Assembly: GCF_019059575.1 (NCBI RefSeq)
Contig: NW_024883018.1
Coordinates: forward strand, 1-64,000
Length of the DNA stretch: 64,000 bases
Origin: Amphibalanus amphitrite
Taxonomy: Eukaryota > Arthropoda > Thecostraca > Balanomorpha > Balanidae
Direction: 5' to 3'
Shown: piece by piece, positions 1-11,108 of the stretch
How the letters are laid out: each line of letters begins with the position of its first letter
How positions within the stretch are numbered: position 1 is the stretch's first letter
Position numbers and translations under genes: made by a program
The notes under the pieces: generated by a model
What the model was told of the DNA's origin: nothing
The model's database searches: none
The model's input: only the letters and a program-made list of their open reading frames with translations

Positions 1-1255
1 ATACCCTGGACAAAGTTAGGGCGCATACAGCATCTATGAAAACGATCTACACAATCACTTTTTAACGTGGTGAGCTCTTGAAAATGCTACCCTACTTTGG
101 AAGTAGCTGCCAGGAGGTGCTGTTATCGTTAAGAGCTGGCATCCTATCGCGGATGGTGATGGATTCAGCAATCCTCCTGTCAGCTTCATCCTTACATTTG
201 CGTACGATGCGTGCTATCAGAGTCGTGTCCGTTGGGGTCAGGTCTGGGTGCTCGTGCGCGAAATGTTCACCCATTGGTGTGCCTAGTTTCTTGTTGGTGC
301 CATCTCGTAAGTGTTCGTTATATCGCAGTCGTATTGGCCTACCGCTTTCTCCTACGTAAGTTTTGTTGCACAGACTACATTTCAATTCGTACACTACGTT
401 TTTCGTGTGACACTTTCCCCGCAGCCCAGCTTGACATGCGTGGCAGTGCTGTCTGCCTGAAGGACACGGTGGGTCTTTGAGAGCTGACCGCACTAGCTGT
501 CTTTTGAGTGTGTTTTGATTTGTCCATGCTGCAAGGATCGGAAACCCTGATGTTTTCAGCACTTTTTGGACCTTGGAGGCCACTTCATCATTTATGAATG
601 GTAGTTTGACGTAAACTGTTCCCCTGCGCTTCCTTTTGTCCCTCTGCACCCCAGCTACCCCCCTGTTTGCACGAGAGCATTCCCGTAGCATGACACTTTT
701 GATGAGCTTAGCTGGATAACCGTTCAGCTTAAATAGGGACGTGATCACCTCTAGGCTCTTGTCCCTACTTGGGATGTCGGAACTTATCCGAATGGCTCTT
801 TTTACATGTCCTGTTAAGACTGCCTTTTTGGTCGTGAAAGGATGGGCCGATTGAAAGTGAAGGACAAGTTTTGCGGCATTGGGCTTAATGTACAGTTGTG
901 TAGTGTACGTGCCGTTGTCCTTTACTGTAATCAGTACATCAAGGAAAGGGAGAGATCCGTTTGCATCAGATCGCTCCATCGTGAACTTGATCGTTTCATG
1001 TTTCGAGTTTAGAAAGTCTAGGTACTCGGATAAGCTTTCTGCCCCGTGTGTCCATACCGCAAACACATCATCTATGTAGCGCATGTAGGTATTCGGCTTC
1101 AAACCCCTAGGGTGATTCCAGAACTGTTTCTCGAGTGAGCCCATGAACACAACTGCTAGGGTTGGAGCGATACGGGATCCCATAGCCAGGCCCTGGGTCT
1201 GCTTGAAGTACGAGTCCCCAAACCTAAGATAGTTGTTCTGGAGACAGTGGGGATC
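1..1255 (-). mobile_element. Penelope-like retroelement, 5'-truncated (RT + GIY-YIG endonuclease)
   Basis: An open frame on the minus strand (stop near 92) carries the C-terminal half of a Penelope-like element polyprotein. The reverse-transcriptase part begins about 1249 (HCLQNNYLRFGDSYF, then LAMGSRIAP) and has the catalytic YIDD at about 1070-1080. It is followed by a linker with Cys/His residues and a GIY-YIG-type endonuclease near 400-250 (VYELKCSLCNKTYVGESGRP, then the R...EH pair). RT plus C-terminal GIY-YIG is diagnostic of Penelope-like elements. Upstream of about 1255 the frame stays open for 52 codons to 1405, but that stretch is GC-rich and does not look like RT, so the element is probably 5'-truncated there. 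RT motifs upstream of the TQG..AMG block are missing, so it should be inactive. Bases 1-91 are its 3' tail. Confidence 0.85.
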
Positions 1256-3300
1256 ACGCCGCCACCAATCATCACCTTCCCGTCCCGGGGATCCCGCAGT
1301 GGTCTTCTGCGAACGATCGATAGGCCGTGACCACTGGAGCCGGTACAGCTGACTCTCGAGCGGCCCACCGGCGCGGGGCCGTCTGCCCGGCTGCAGCGGC
1401 CGCAAACTGCCCGGCTAACGACACCGCCGCGGCTCACCCGGCGACCCCTGCACGGAACTGCCCGCACTAAACCGTGCCCGAAATGTAATCAAACGAGCCC
1501 GTAATCGAGCCGCTCTCAGTTCTGTCCATACACCCCGCCAGTCTCTCCAGACGCCGCCGTAATAAAATTGACCGTTCGTTCGCATCTTCCCACACCGCTA
1601 ATTGGCGACCGCGGAAAATGAGTGATAATTCGGCACTTGGTGGCCGGTTCGCTTTCAAAGTGCACCCTGAGATCGCCTCCTGCACACAGAGCAGGGTCAG
1701 GGGTCACGCTGGGGTCACGTGATGTCATGAACGTTCACCGACCCAGCGCGACCCGCGCGAGCGCCGGCCAGCCGCGCAAAGAGGCGAACTGTGTCGGCAC
1801 AGCTGGGCGGGCGGCGGCTCTGGAGTCCCGCTGGGAGCAGGGGTGGCTGAGAGCCACACTACTTCGGAGTTGAAACCATCCATCGCAGCGACCCAAGGGG
1901 AGGGGTGGGCACGCGATGGGACGTCTGCAGGTTATGCTTCCAGCTCGGTCTGGGCACACTTTAATATCGCTGTGTGGTGTGTAACGTGTTATGGTTGTTT
2001 CCGTCAAAACACGTGTGCATAAAGGTGCATTTTTCTTGCGTAGGTACATATTGCTGTGCTGGCTTCAGACCTCCATTCCGGCAGAAACAATGATAGATGC
2101 ATAATGTCAAAGCTAAAAAAGCATTGCAGTGCAAACGCTAACACGCTCTAAAACATCGCATGCCTGAAAACATGCTAAATTTTATCCTTGCATCATCTTT
2201 GTAATCCGACCAAAGCCATGCATTTACAACAGCTGGCCAGATATTCTTTACATCCGGAGAAACGGAACGGAACTGCATGTCTCCTTCCGGAGTGGGTCAT
2301 CAGACTAATGGAGACTCCGATTCATATGTGCATCTCTCACGTCAGTGCTAAATAAATATAAAATGGCGTCCACGTCTAGTAGATTTATCAGACACGATGA
2401 GTGACCGATTCTTTCTGGTCACGTTTCCAAGTCGACGGATACACGTAATCCAGTTTCCTGTTCGCGCCTTACCGAGATGAGATGTGAAATTCGAGACGTC
2501 GTTTGGCTAATTCAGTACAAATTTTTAAATCTCAACCGTCGCTGGGTCTCTGCCTTCACTGGATTCGTCCCTCACCGCCGAAAGGACACATTATTTGCAA
2601 TAAATTGTGTTGCATCCTACATGCATCAAATTAAACGTTGTTAAATATGAAGTCAACAAAAGAACGTGTTTTCCTATTGTCTCACTGAAATGCTAAGCAC
2701 ATGAACTTGTCGGTACAATGCAAGTTATACCGAGTACCGACGGCGACAACCCCATCTAACCTATTCTGTAATATGATCAAAGTAGCGATAGCCAGCTCCA
2801 CGTGGAAGCACGTCTGTTACACACACACACTAAAACGCCTGGAGGAAGTCAATCAAACTACAGAGAACTTTCGCAGCTGGCTCTCCGTCTGGCTTTCTCC
2901 GCGGAGTATCGCGTGGTTTAACGACCGGCCGCACTCTCAGCCCGGGACAAGTGCGAGTATCACGAGCTGTGGCCGATCGATGTGGCCGGTGTGAACCGGC
3001 TGGGTGTGTGACGTCACACGAATGTGGAGGCGGTGGACGCAACAGAGTAGAAGTAACGACAGTGCACGAGAGGAGACGTGTGGTATTTCTGACGTAACTC
3101 TAACGTGCGAAACGATCAACTCTGGCCAGGTAACTTGAATGAACACACTGTGGCGTTCATGTGAGATTTCTGTGGTACGATTCACAGAAAGCAAACAAAT
3201 GTGAAGCCCATAAGAATACCTAAGTGGCAACATGAGCGTTTATTGGCTGAAATGCGCCGCCACTCAAGCTCATTATCCGCGCCCACCAAAGAGGCCGTAT
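1256..3300. other. No recognisable gene
   Basis: GC-rich to about 1950, AT-richer after. Short open frames overlap in several frames without domain or splice support. I see no RNA gene or terminal repeats here. Confidence 0.5.
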
Positions 3301-3310
3301 GATAATAATA

Positions 3311-3842
3311 GGGGAAGTTGGGGGAACGCCGAATACTTTTTTCTGACGCCCGTAGCACGCAAGGTAGACAACATAAGCTATTCTTGTTGGCGTCATTCGA
3401 GAGGCCAGTCTTTTGCCTTTCAAACATACCAGGCGCATTTGATGAATTCGCATACCGTTAAGCGCACAAACTAAAAATATCAAAGAAGTAACTTTTCGGC
3501 GTTGCCCCGGACTGCGGGGAAAGCCGAAAATGGGAGAAATGATCTACGTGGAATACCGACATTGATGTTTTGCCACTTTATCTCAAACTTTATCCAGAAT
3601 TTATCAAAGCTGACACGCGTTTTAAGAGCTTGAGGACGCTTGGTGCACACTGGAAGTTATAATTGTGTGATATAATAAGAAAATGCCAGGTAAATAATTC
3701 CTCATTATAGGTAACAGGCCGTTGTGTCGGTTGAAAGTGTAATTTGTGTGACTAAAATTCGCGTTGCTATTCTACAGCAGTAAAGTCCACGTAGCGTGCA
3801 TTAACGTGCGTAATTGCACGTTTTCGGCATTACCCCAGCCAG
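3311..3842. repeat. Putative non-autonomous element with AGGGGAAGTTGGGG terminus (copy 1)
   Basis: The left edge (ATAATAATAGGGGAAGTTGG, 3303-3322) matches the edge of a second copy at 12263-12318 in the opposite orientation. Both are followed by a GCCGAA motif. A weaker inverted match (TTTTCGGCATTACCCCAGCC, 3823-3842) may be the right end. A candidate TA flank precedes the G-run. No coding capacity. The family is not identified. Confidence 0.35.
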
Positions 3843-4578
3843 CCATACTTTCATTTGCAGGCCCATAACTTCTCAACGTGCCGTATAAAGTTCAAATAGG
3901 CAGCACACTTATGCAAAGACATGCTGAAGATTACTTGACCGAATTGGCCAGACAAACGGTAGCATAATGAGTAAGAAATGCAGCTTCAAAGGCGCATGTA
4001 GTACAGTCGTGTACAGGTTGATGGTCCCCTACTCTTTATCCACCGGGTTCCTATGGCTCAGCATTGGCAGCAGCCGCCTGGTACCGGTAGGCTGTGCCGC
4101 ATGACCCGAGAGTGAAGCGGCACAGCCTACCCACACTGTATGACACCGGCTCGGGTCGCCTGGAAGAGCGATTTGACCGGACGCTGCGTTACACCGGCTG
4201 GGGGGGAGGGGGGGGAAGGGTCAGGCCTGTCTGTTTGGCTCGGCTCGGTGGATGAGGCGGGCTGGAGTGTGGTGTGGGGCGGGGGTGATGTGGGGAGGGA
4301 GTGAGCGGTCCTGGGGCTGGGTGTGTGTGGTCACTTGTCGCATAGAACCGATCGTAATCCACCCTCCAAAAATTCGCTTTAGAGATATTCACAAACCCCA
4401 GGGGGGTTCAAACACCCATCTCCCAAGTGGGGTGCGGAAGGACAGGTAAGGGTCCATACGGTCTCCTCATGAATTGCAACAAAGAAAGAAAACAGACCTG
4501 TCACCAAATAACTTTTCTGAAAAGTGGACTAATCGCATAGCCTCGGACACAGAAATAAACACCCAGCACGCGAAGCGT

Positions 4579-4650
4579 CTCGAACCGGGCCTTTCACTAC
4601 CGGTCAGTTTGACAGTCTAGCACTCCTACGCTGAGCTACACCGGATGGTG
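4579..4650 (-). other. tRNA-like sequence (SINE head or tRNA pseudogene)
   Basis: On the minus strand there is an A-box-like TAGCTCAGCGTAGG, then about 35 nt later a B-box-like GGTTCGAGACG. Stems do not pair well enough for a functional tRNA. A second tRNA-like block on the plus strand (about 4738-4828) has an acceptor-like GGTGCC/GGCACC pair and GGTTCGAGCC but a broken T stem. Both sit inside the TA-flanked element and are probably SINE remnants. Confidence 0.3.
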
Positions 4651-4942
4651 GCCACGGCCGGGGCAAAGTCTGGCCGGGCGGGCGGCGGGGCCGGGAGGTC
4701 GGCAGCAAAGTCAATGAATGTTTTTGTGGTTTTGGGTGCCGGTCGCTCTAGCTTGGTGGAATGATGATGGATCATTGGCAAAACTTTCAACGTGGAATCC
4801 CGGTTCGAGCCTCATCGGGGCACCGGCTACTTTTCCGAGTTAGGATCTGGTTTGATTTTAGTGGTTGCGAGCCATTTATACGGTTTTATATCTACATGTC
4901 GATTGTCGATTGATTGATTGATTCATTCATTCGTTCGTTTAA

Positions 4943-5413
4943 AGGGACCCTCCCACCTTCAAAAAAGTTAATGAATTGGCATGAAAGTGATGTCGCTCGG
5001 TTCAGAAAGAGCAAAAACGAATATCTACCAAATTTCATCGAAAAATAATTAATCACCGGTTTTCAAGATATTAGACTTTTACTTTTGTTTACTTTTTGGG
5101 ATCTCCGCTGTTCCTAGCGACTTTATTTGAAAGTGCGGCATTTGTTGCGCGCAAAGCAGCATATACCACCGCGTGCTACAAAACGTTTTAGTCAAACATT
5201 TAACGGACGTTCGAAAGCCTGATGACGTCATCAGATTCCCGTAATGGTTAAGAGATAGGGACCACGCTGGTCCCACCCTGCAAGTAAAGGGAAGAAATTT
5301 CTTGAACACCATAAAGCTGCGGGGGTTGCGACGAGGATAAATGGTGGTTTCTGAGCCTGGCCGCAAACTTGGCTATCTCAACTCAAAACTAATGTTAAGG
5401 TGGGAGGGTCCCT
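4943..5413 (+). mobile_element. TTAA MITE, 471 bp (copy 1)
   Basis: Perfect terminal inverted repeats AGGGACCCTCCCACCTT flanked on both sides by TTAA (4939-4942, 5414-5417). About 98% identical by eye to the copy at 55680-56146, which is inverted relative to this one. The interior has a palindromic TGATGACGTCATCA and no coding capacity. TTAA duplication suggests piggyBac-type mobilisation, although the terminus starts AGGG rather than CCC. Inserted within the TA-flanked element. Confidence 0.88.
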
Positions 5414-5960
5414 TTAATACATGTCGACATTTAGCATACGAATTGACATCCAGGATCAATCCGATCAATCTACCATTTTCATAAGCGTATTGCCTAAATA
5501 TCATGCATATATGTGGCACAAGACCTATGGTTGCCTAGATACCGTGCCAAATCACGTTTTGCACAATGCACAAGTAGATTATATTCGCTGGGTCTTCCGT
5601 GCATTGTGCTTAGCAAAAACAGGAATGCAATTGTTAAGCGACGCAAAATGTGCAATGCAGCAAGTGACCACACACACCCGCCCAGCCCCCATGGTCCACC
5701 AACACGCCCCACACCACTCGCCAGCCCACGCCAACCACTGAGACGAGCCCCTCCCCCCGCGCTGGTCTGACGCGACAGCTGGTCTACAAAGCGCTCCACC
5801 CGGCGACCCGAGCCGATGTCAAACGGCGTGGGTAGACTGTGCCGCTTCACTCTCGGGTCATGCGGCACAGCCTACCGGTACCAGGCGGCTGCTGCCAATG
5901 CTGAGCCATAGGAACCCGGTGGATAAAGAGTGGGGGACCATCAACCTGTACACGACTGTA

Positions 5961-6643
5961 CAAGGAACGCGTACGGTTCTCCAGGGTATTAGTCGTTGGT
6001 CGCTCGGCGAGCGGGAGGGCAACCAGTTCCGCCCCTGTATCGCGTGACCCCTTGCTCCGCCCAGTTACGCACGAGCGTACTCCACGCAGCGTAGTAGCGT
6101 GGGGAGGGGAGGGTTAGAATGGTGGCATGTGTAGAGGCTAGAACCGGTTTCCACCGCCATGCCACCGCCCAGCGACATGGAGCGGGGTCAGTGACCAGGG
6201 CGCAGGGAAAGGTCAGAGGTCAGCTTTAACGTAGAGCTTTGTGTCTCCCTCCCCTCCGTGTGTAACGACCGCACGACAGCGGCCGGCCGCCGATCAGGCT
6301 TGACATGTCAAGGTCACCCGCAGTCAACGGGCTCAGAGGGTTGGTCGAGTGCGAGTCCGTGGCTGACGACAGTCTCGACCATGTGCTATGGTGCCGATAC
6401 ACTAGCGTGGGTAATAAGTTTGTGTTCAGTGCATATGACTGCTGGGGCGTGTCCTCTTGATATGATGCTTTGTAACGTGTATGATACGCTTAAAACCTAG
6501 CTGGCAGTGGCCGAGAGGAGAGGGGGGGGGGAGGCGGTTGCCGCTTCCACATGTTTATTTTTGTTGATAGCTGCGAGAGCTGAAATTTGGCAAGCCTGAC
6601 CTTTGATTCAAGCTGAATTTTTATGACAGCAGCTGTATTTTCA
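5961..6643. other. No recognisable gene
   Basis: GC-rich to about 6300 and then mixed. A G-run at 6521-6531 may be a decayed terminus of the TTAA family that follows. No supported coding sequence. Confidence 0.4.
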
Positions 6644-6800
6644 CCCTCGCCCATATTGGTGTTTTGCCAGCGTCTATCGTAAAGAGGGGGAGGAGGGTCC
6701 GTTGGACCCCTTTGCCGTTCAGCCCCTAATCGAGCTAGAGCTTCGCGGAAAAAGAGCGTATTGCCCGTGACAAGAGGAGGCCGATGATACCCAATTTTAA

Positions 6801-7675
6801 CCCTCGCCGGCACAGGGGGGGTTGATGCACCCCCCCCTAAGGTTTTTCGCGAATAACTCGCGTAAAAAGCGGCCGATCGCAACGAAACTTTCAGTACCCT
6901 CGCATTGCTCAATTTTACACTTACCCTGAATTTTTTTTTACCCTGACCCAAATGACCTTTGACCTGTGACCTCTTTCCGAGACCATGTTTGGCCGGAATC
7001 GCGATTCGGCGTATGTCGGCTCGCAGTAGCCGCGCGTTTGCAAGCTTTTCGTGGTTTCAAACGTTCAAACATGTGATTTGATGTTGCTTTCATACATTAG
7101 GGTGGGTTTCAAGGTCAGCTGAAGGTCAGGTCAGGTTATTGACCTTTGGTGACCTCGGGTGACCTCGGTTCACTTTTTCGAGTTTTACATGCTTCTAGGC
7201 TAGTTTTTGGAGCTGAATTCGAATTAGCAACCATTTGAACATTTAAGAAGTAGTTTTGGTGCCTTCGTAACATGTTACGAAGCTGTCAGAGGCGGTTGAC
7301 ACGTATTACGAATACCCGTCACAACCCCTACCGGTTGACCTGACCCGACCTGGTCTAAATGCTTAAAGACATCATCTCTGATCAAAACTAATACGATATT
7401 CGTGATCAGCACCCCGGAAAACCTCATTGCAGCCACACTTTACGACTTTCTAACAGGTCCCGATTTTCCCGGTTTTTGGGTCATTGACCTGACCTGGAAG
7501 GTCACCCGATGACCTAGGACCTTAAAATTGGGTATCATCGGCTGCCTCTCGTGACGGGCAACACGCTCGTTTTTTCCGCGAAGCTCTAGCTCGATCAGGG
7601 GCCAAACGCGAGGGGGGGTCGTACCAACCCCCCTTGTGCCGTCGAAGGACGCAAAATGGCCTGTGCCGGCGAGGG
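6801..7675 (+). mobile_element. TTAA-family element P1 (piggyBac-like, 875 bp)
   Basis: Ends CCCTCGCCGGCACAGG / CCTGTGCCGGCGAGGG flanked by TTAA (6797-6800 and 7676-7679). Starting with CCC after TTAA is typical of piggyBac. The left end has a hairpin of G7 (6815-6821), loop, C8 (6830-6837). The right end has G7 (7612-7618), loop, C6 (7628-7633), then an inner copy of the tip (TTGTGCCGTCGAAGG) and the outer tip (CTGTGCCGGCGAGGG). The interior is rich in TGACCT/AGGTCA half-sites. No transposase. Confidence 0.85.
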
Positions 7676-7898
7676 TTAAGGTCCTACGTCATTGGTTGAC
7701 AGGTCAATATAACTCAAAAGTCGGGGAATCGGGACCTGTTAGAGCTTCGTAAAGTGAAGCTGTTATAGGGTTTTGCGGGGTGCTGATCACGAAATTCAAG
7801 TTAGTTTTAATCACAGATGATGTTTTCGTGCATTTAGGCCAGGTCGGGTCAGGTCAGGTCAGGTCACATGTTACGAGTGAACCAAAACTACTTCTTAA

Positions 7899-9802
7899 GG
7901 CCGGGGGGATCCAGGGCGTCGCAAGTCCATCTACGACACGTCGCAAGTTACGACACATGTCCCGTCGCAAGTTGTGTCGTAGCGAAAAAGGAGGGATGTT
8001 GAGGAAAGAGGGGTTTGTCGGAGGATACGACAGAACGTAGCTGCGACAAGGTTTAAATACCCGCTTTACTCGAGAATTTAAAAGGCTACACGATCAGCTG
8101 ATCCCGTAGTAAGCGTCAGTAAGGTCGAAAACTCTATCAAGCATAAAGGAACATTCGCCCTTCTGGTTTGCGAGCTTATGAGACAGCCAGTTCAAGCATG
8201 TTCTCTGATTCTGAAGCCTTGTCTCAACTGGGTGACGTGTGGTTGCTTACGCTCACGTGAGTTGCGATGAATTTTGGGATCGATCACAGGAGATTCGTGG
8301 CGCTATAGGGCATCTAGAAGCGATGCTTTAGAAGAAATGAGTTAAGAGAGTATGAGGTCACAGAGAGTTAGTAGAGTTGGAGATTGAGGTCACAATTGGA
8401 AGTTACAGAGGTCATCTGGGACACTTCAGGTCACGGAGGTCAACTTGGGGTCATCACAGAGCTCAATTGGAGACCACGGAAGTAATCTGAGACACGTCAG
8501 GTCACAGAAGGCAGCTTGGGGGCATGTCAGGTTACAGAGGTCAACTCGGGGTCATCACAGAGCTCAATTGGGGGTCATCTGGGACACGCCAGGTCACAGA
8601 GGTCAGCTTGAGGTCATCAAAGAGCTCAATTGGAGGTCACGGAGGTCATCTGGGACACGTCAAGTCACAGAGGTCAACTTGGGGTCATCACAGAGCTCAA
8701 TTGAAGGTCATGTCGGTTATCTGGGGCACATCAGGTCAGATAGTTCAGCTTGGAGTCATCAGAGGGGTCACTTAGAGGTTACAGAGGTCATATGGGACAC
8801 GTCAGGTCACAGAGGTCAACTTGAGATCATCACAGAGCTCAATTGGAGGTCACGGAGGTCATCTGGGACACGTCAGGTTACAGAGGTCAACTTGGGGTCA
8901 TCACAGAGCTCAATTGGAGGTCATCTGGGACACATCAAGTCACAGAGGTCAGATTGGAGTCATCAGAGAGCTCAATTGGAGGTCACGGAGGTCATCTTGG
9001 ACACTTCAGGTAACAGAGGTCAACTTGGGGTCATCACAGAGCTCTATTGGAGGTCATGGGGGACATCAAGGGACACGTCAGGTCACAGAGGTCAACTTGG
9101 GGTCATCACAGAGCTCTATTGGAGGTCACGGAGGTCATCTGGGACACGTCAGGTTACAGAGGTCAACTTGGGGTCATCACAAAGCTCAATTGGAGGTCAT
9201 CTGGGACACGTCAGGTCACAGAGGTCAACTTGGGGTCATCACAGAGATCAATTCGAGGTCATGGGGGTCATCTGGGACACATCGTTTTTAGAATTTGGAG
9301 AATCCTTTGGGGGATGCCCCTCGCAACGTCCAAGACCGCCTTTCTGGATTCGCCAGTAGTTGCTTCATATCCATGAATACCCCAATAAATGTGAATATAA
9401 CATATTATGCACCATGTTCAACACTCTCGCTGGCGCGGATTGAGGCCTCATAGACGAACCGTTGGTTCTTGCTTTATAACTCGCGTTAGCGGCAACGGAT
9501 TGCAACGAAATTTTCAGGGTCTCAAGTTTCAACAATTTTCCACGTACCATGCAAATTTCGTGACCATGACCCTAATGACCTGTGACCTGTGACCTCTCCC
9601 TCAAGGCCATATCAACTTGCGACACAACTTACGACTGCTATTTCAAATTCGTAAGTTGTGTCGTAAATCAGGCACTTTGCGATAGACTTTACTTCTTAAG
9701 TAACGCTACTCATCAATTGATCCCTCCAAAAACGACTTACTACACAACTTGCGACACGTCGCAGCTGCGACGAGGCTTACGACGATCTGGATCCCCCCAG
9801 CC
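7899..9802. mobile_element. Harbinger-like element (TAA duplication) filled with GGTCA minisatellite
   Basis: Terminal repeats GGCCGGGGGGATCCAG (left) and the inverse of GGCTGGGGGGATCCAG (right), flanked by TAA (7896-7898, 9803-9805). The intact site is visible in P1 as CTTCTTAAATGTTC read on the minus strand, which proves a 3-bp duplication. Three-bp TWA duplications and GG-starting ends fit PIF/Harbinger. Subterminal repeats resemble GTCGCAAGTT/AACTTGCGAC. The centre is a minisatellite (8345-9283), and 9420-9600 resembles a TTAA-family end. No transposase, so non-autonomous. Confidence 0.8.
8345..9283. repeat. GGTCA-rich minisatellite, about 59- and 71-bp units
   Basis: Imperfect tandem array whose unit contains GAGGTCAACTTGGGGTCATC, CACAGAGCTCAATTGGAGG and CATCTGGGACACGTCAGG. 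Shorter units lack the CACGGAGGT segment. About a dozen units. All three forward frames stay open across parts of it because of the repeat, so the long open frames here are not genes. Each unit carries several AGGTCA half-sites. Confidence 0.9.
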
Positions 9803-10235
9803 TAAATGTTCAAACGGTTTCTAAATGCGAAATCAACTCCAAAATCTACCCTAGAAACATGTAGAACTCGAAAGAGTGAACAAAGGTCATCAAAGGTCAG
9901 TGACCTGACTGATCTTCACGTGACCTTGATACCCACTAGAATCCATGCGATCAACATCCTTTCACATGTTTGATCGCTTAAAGCCACAAAAAGACAATAA
10001 AACGCGTTCTACTCGAAATACGCCAAAACGCGATTCCGGCCAAACATGGTCTCAGAAAACAGGTCACAAGTCAAAGGTCTTTTGAGTTAAGGTCATGCAA
10101 ATTATAGGGTAGGCGTAATATTGAATAACTCGAGGATACTGAAAGTTTCGCCGCAATCAGCCGCTTTTTGCGCGAGTTATTTGCGAAAAACTGAGGGTAG
10201 GAGGTCTGTTCGACACCCTCCTACAAGTGCGAAGG

Positions 10236-11108
10236 TTAAGGTCAGGCCGTTGACCAATGGCGTCAAAAGTGAACCCCTGTAAGACCCCAAAATGTCGCGA
10301 CGTCGCAGCACCCTTCGTGCCAGGGGACTTTTCAACGGGGAATGAAGCTTATATGATCTAGTACTATCTCCCAGAGGCCTCACAACTTGTATGTAGCTAT
10401 CTCGTATTTTTCTTAAGAGTCACCTGAAGTCAGGTCGGTCACGCAACCTCACGATTATTAATCAATTGGGAACTATGAAAACTGTTATTTTGGCGCCGGG
10501 AGCCATCTAAAGCTGTCTCAAGCGCATGAATTCGCGATTTTATACAATTTTTGCAAGCCCCAGCATTCACTTTTCCATTCTTAAAGTTAGGCGATTTCAT
10601 TTATGACGTCACTAAGGTCACAGGAGATTTCACCAAAAAGTCCCGATCAAATTGAGCTAGCGAGTCGGGAAGCCACCAGTGGACTTGTAAGGACCTACCG
10701 CATCGAAGAAGCGATATGACCTCCTTGAGTCAGCCTCGTGGCCTGAGTGGCTCTGCCCTGACATGACCTGAGGTAAACACCTTAAATTGACCTCAACAAA
10801 AACAAAGCGTAAACTATTCGACGCGTTTGAGCATGCAAAACTCTTGGCTCTGTAACCACTTAAGGTGAAACTGTTTACCAAAAACCGATCCGCGACTTGA
10901 AGCACTTATACTGACCTCAGAGTTTATCGGTGGACCTGAGACATTCAACTCGGGTACCAGTTACTGCATCTCATACGACGCACGCGCTCAGTTTTATCCG
11001 CAAGGCGCTAGCTCAATTAGGGGCAAAAAGACGGAGAGGGGTCGTAATCGCCCCCCCCCCCCTCGGCCGGGGTATATGCAGAAAACCCAAAATTCCTTTG
11101 AAGGTTAA
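10236..11108. mobile_element. Fragment of a further TTAA-family copy
   Basis: The stretch 10985-11104 matches the right end of P1 (GCGCTAGCTCAATTAGGGGC, a short G-run, loop, long C-run at 11051-11062, tip) and stops at TTAA (11105-11108). Upstream to 10236 is GGTCA-containing sequence likely interior to this older copy. The left end was not located. Confidence 0.55.

Larger units (their letters stand above)
4004..5958. mobile_element. TA-flanked long-TIR element (Tc1/mariner-type, non-autonomous)
   Basis: The two ends are inverted copies: the left starts CAGTCGTGTACAGGTTGATG and the right is its reverse complement ending at 5958. Both are directly flanked by TA (4002-4003 and 5959-5960), the Tc1/mariner target signature. 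Inverted arms of about 340 bp (4004-4345 and about 5650-5958) include matching stretches such as CGGCACAGCCTACC. The 1.3-kb centre carries a TTAA MITE (4943-5413) and tRNA-like sequence. No transposase is visible, so it must have been mobilised in trans. Confidence 0.75.
6644..10235 (-). mobile_element. TTAA-family element P0 (older copy, interrupted by P1 and a Harbinger-like element)
   Basis: The left end starts CCCTCGCCCATATTGG after TTCA (6640-6643, a decayed TTAA) and the right end stops before TTAA at 10236. It is homologous to P1 in reverse orientation: 6690-6797 matches the inverse of 7521-7625, and 9806-10235 matches the inverse of 6801-7240. Removing P1 (6801-7675) and the Harbinger-like element (7899-9802), each with one copy of its target duplication, restores a continuous copy of the family. 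No open frame survives. Confidence 0.75.

Noticed and set aside
4738-4828. Functional tRNA gene
   Set aside because: The acceptor stem pairs but the T and anticodon stems do not; more likely a SINE or tRNA-derived remnant.
8445-9359. 304-codon plus-strand frame
   Set aside because: Lies wholly in the GGTCA minisatellite; three frames are open because of the repeat period.
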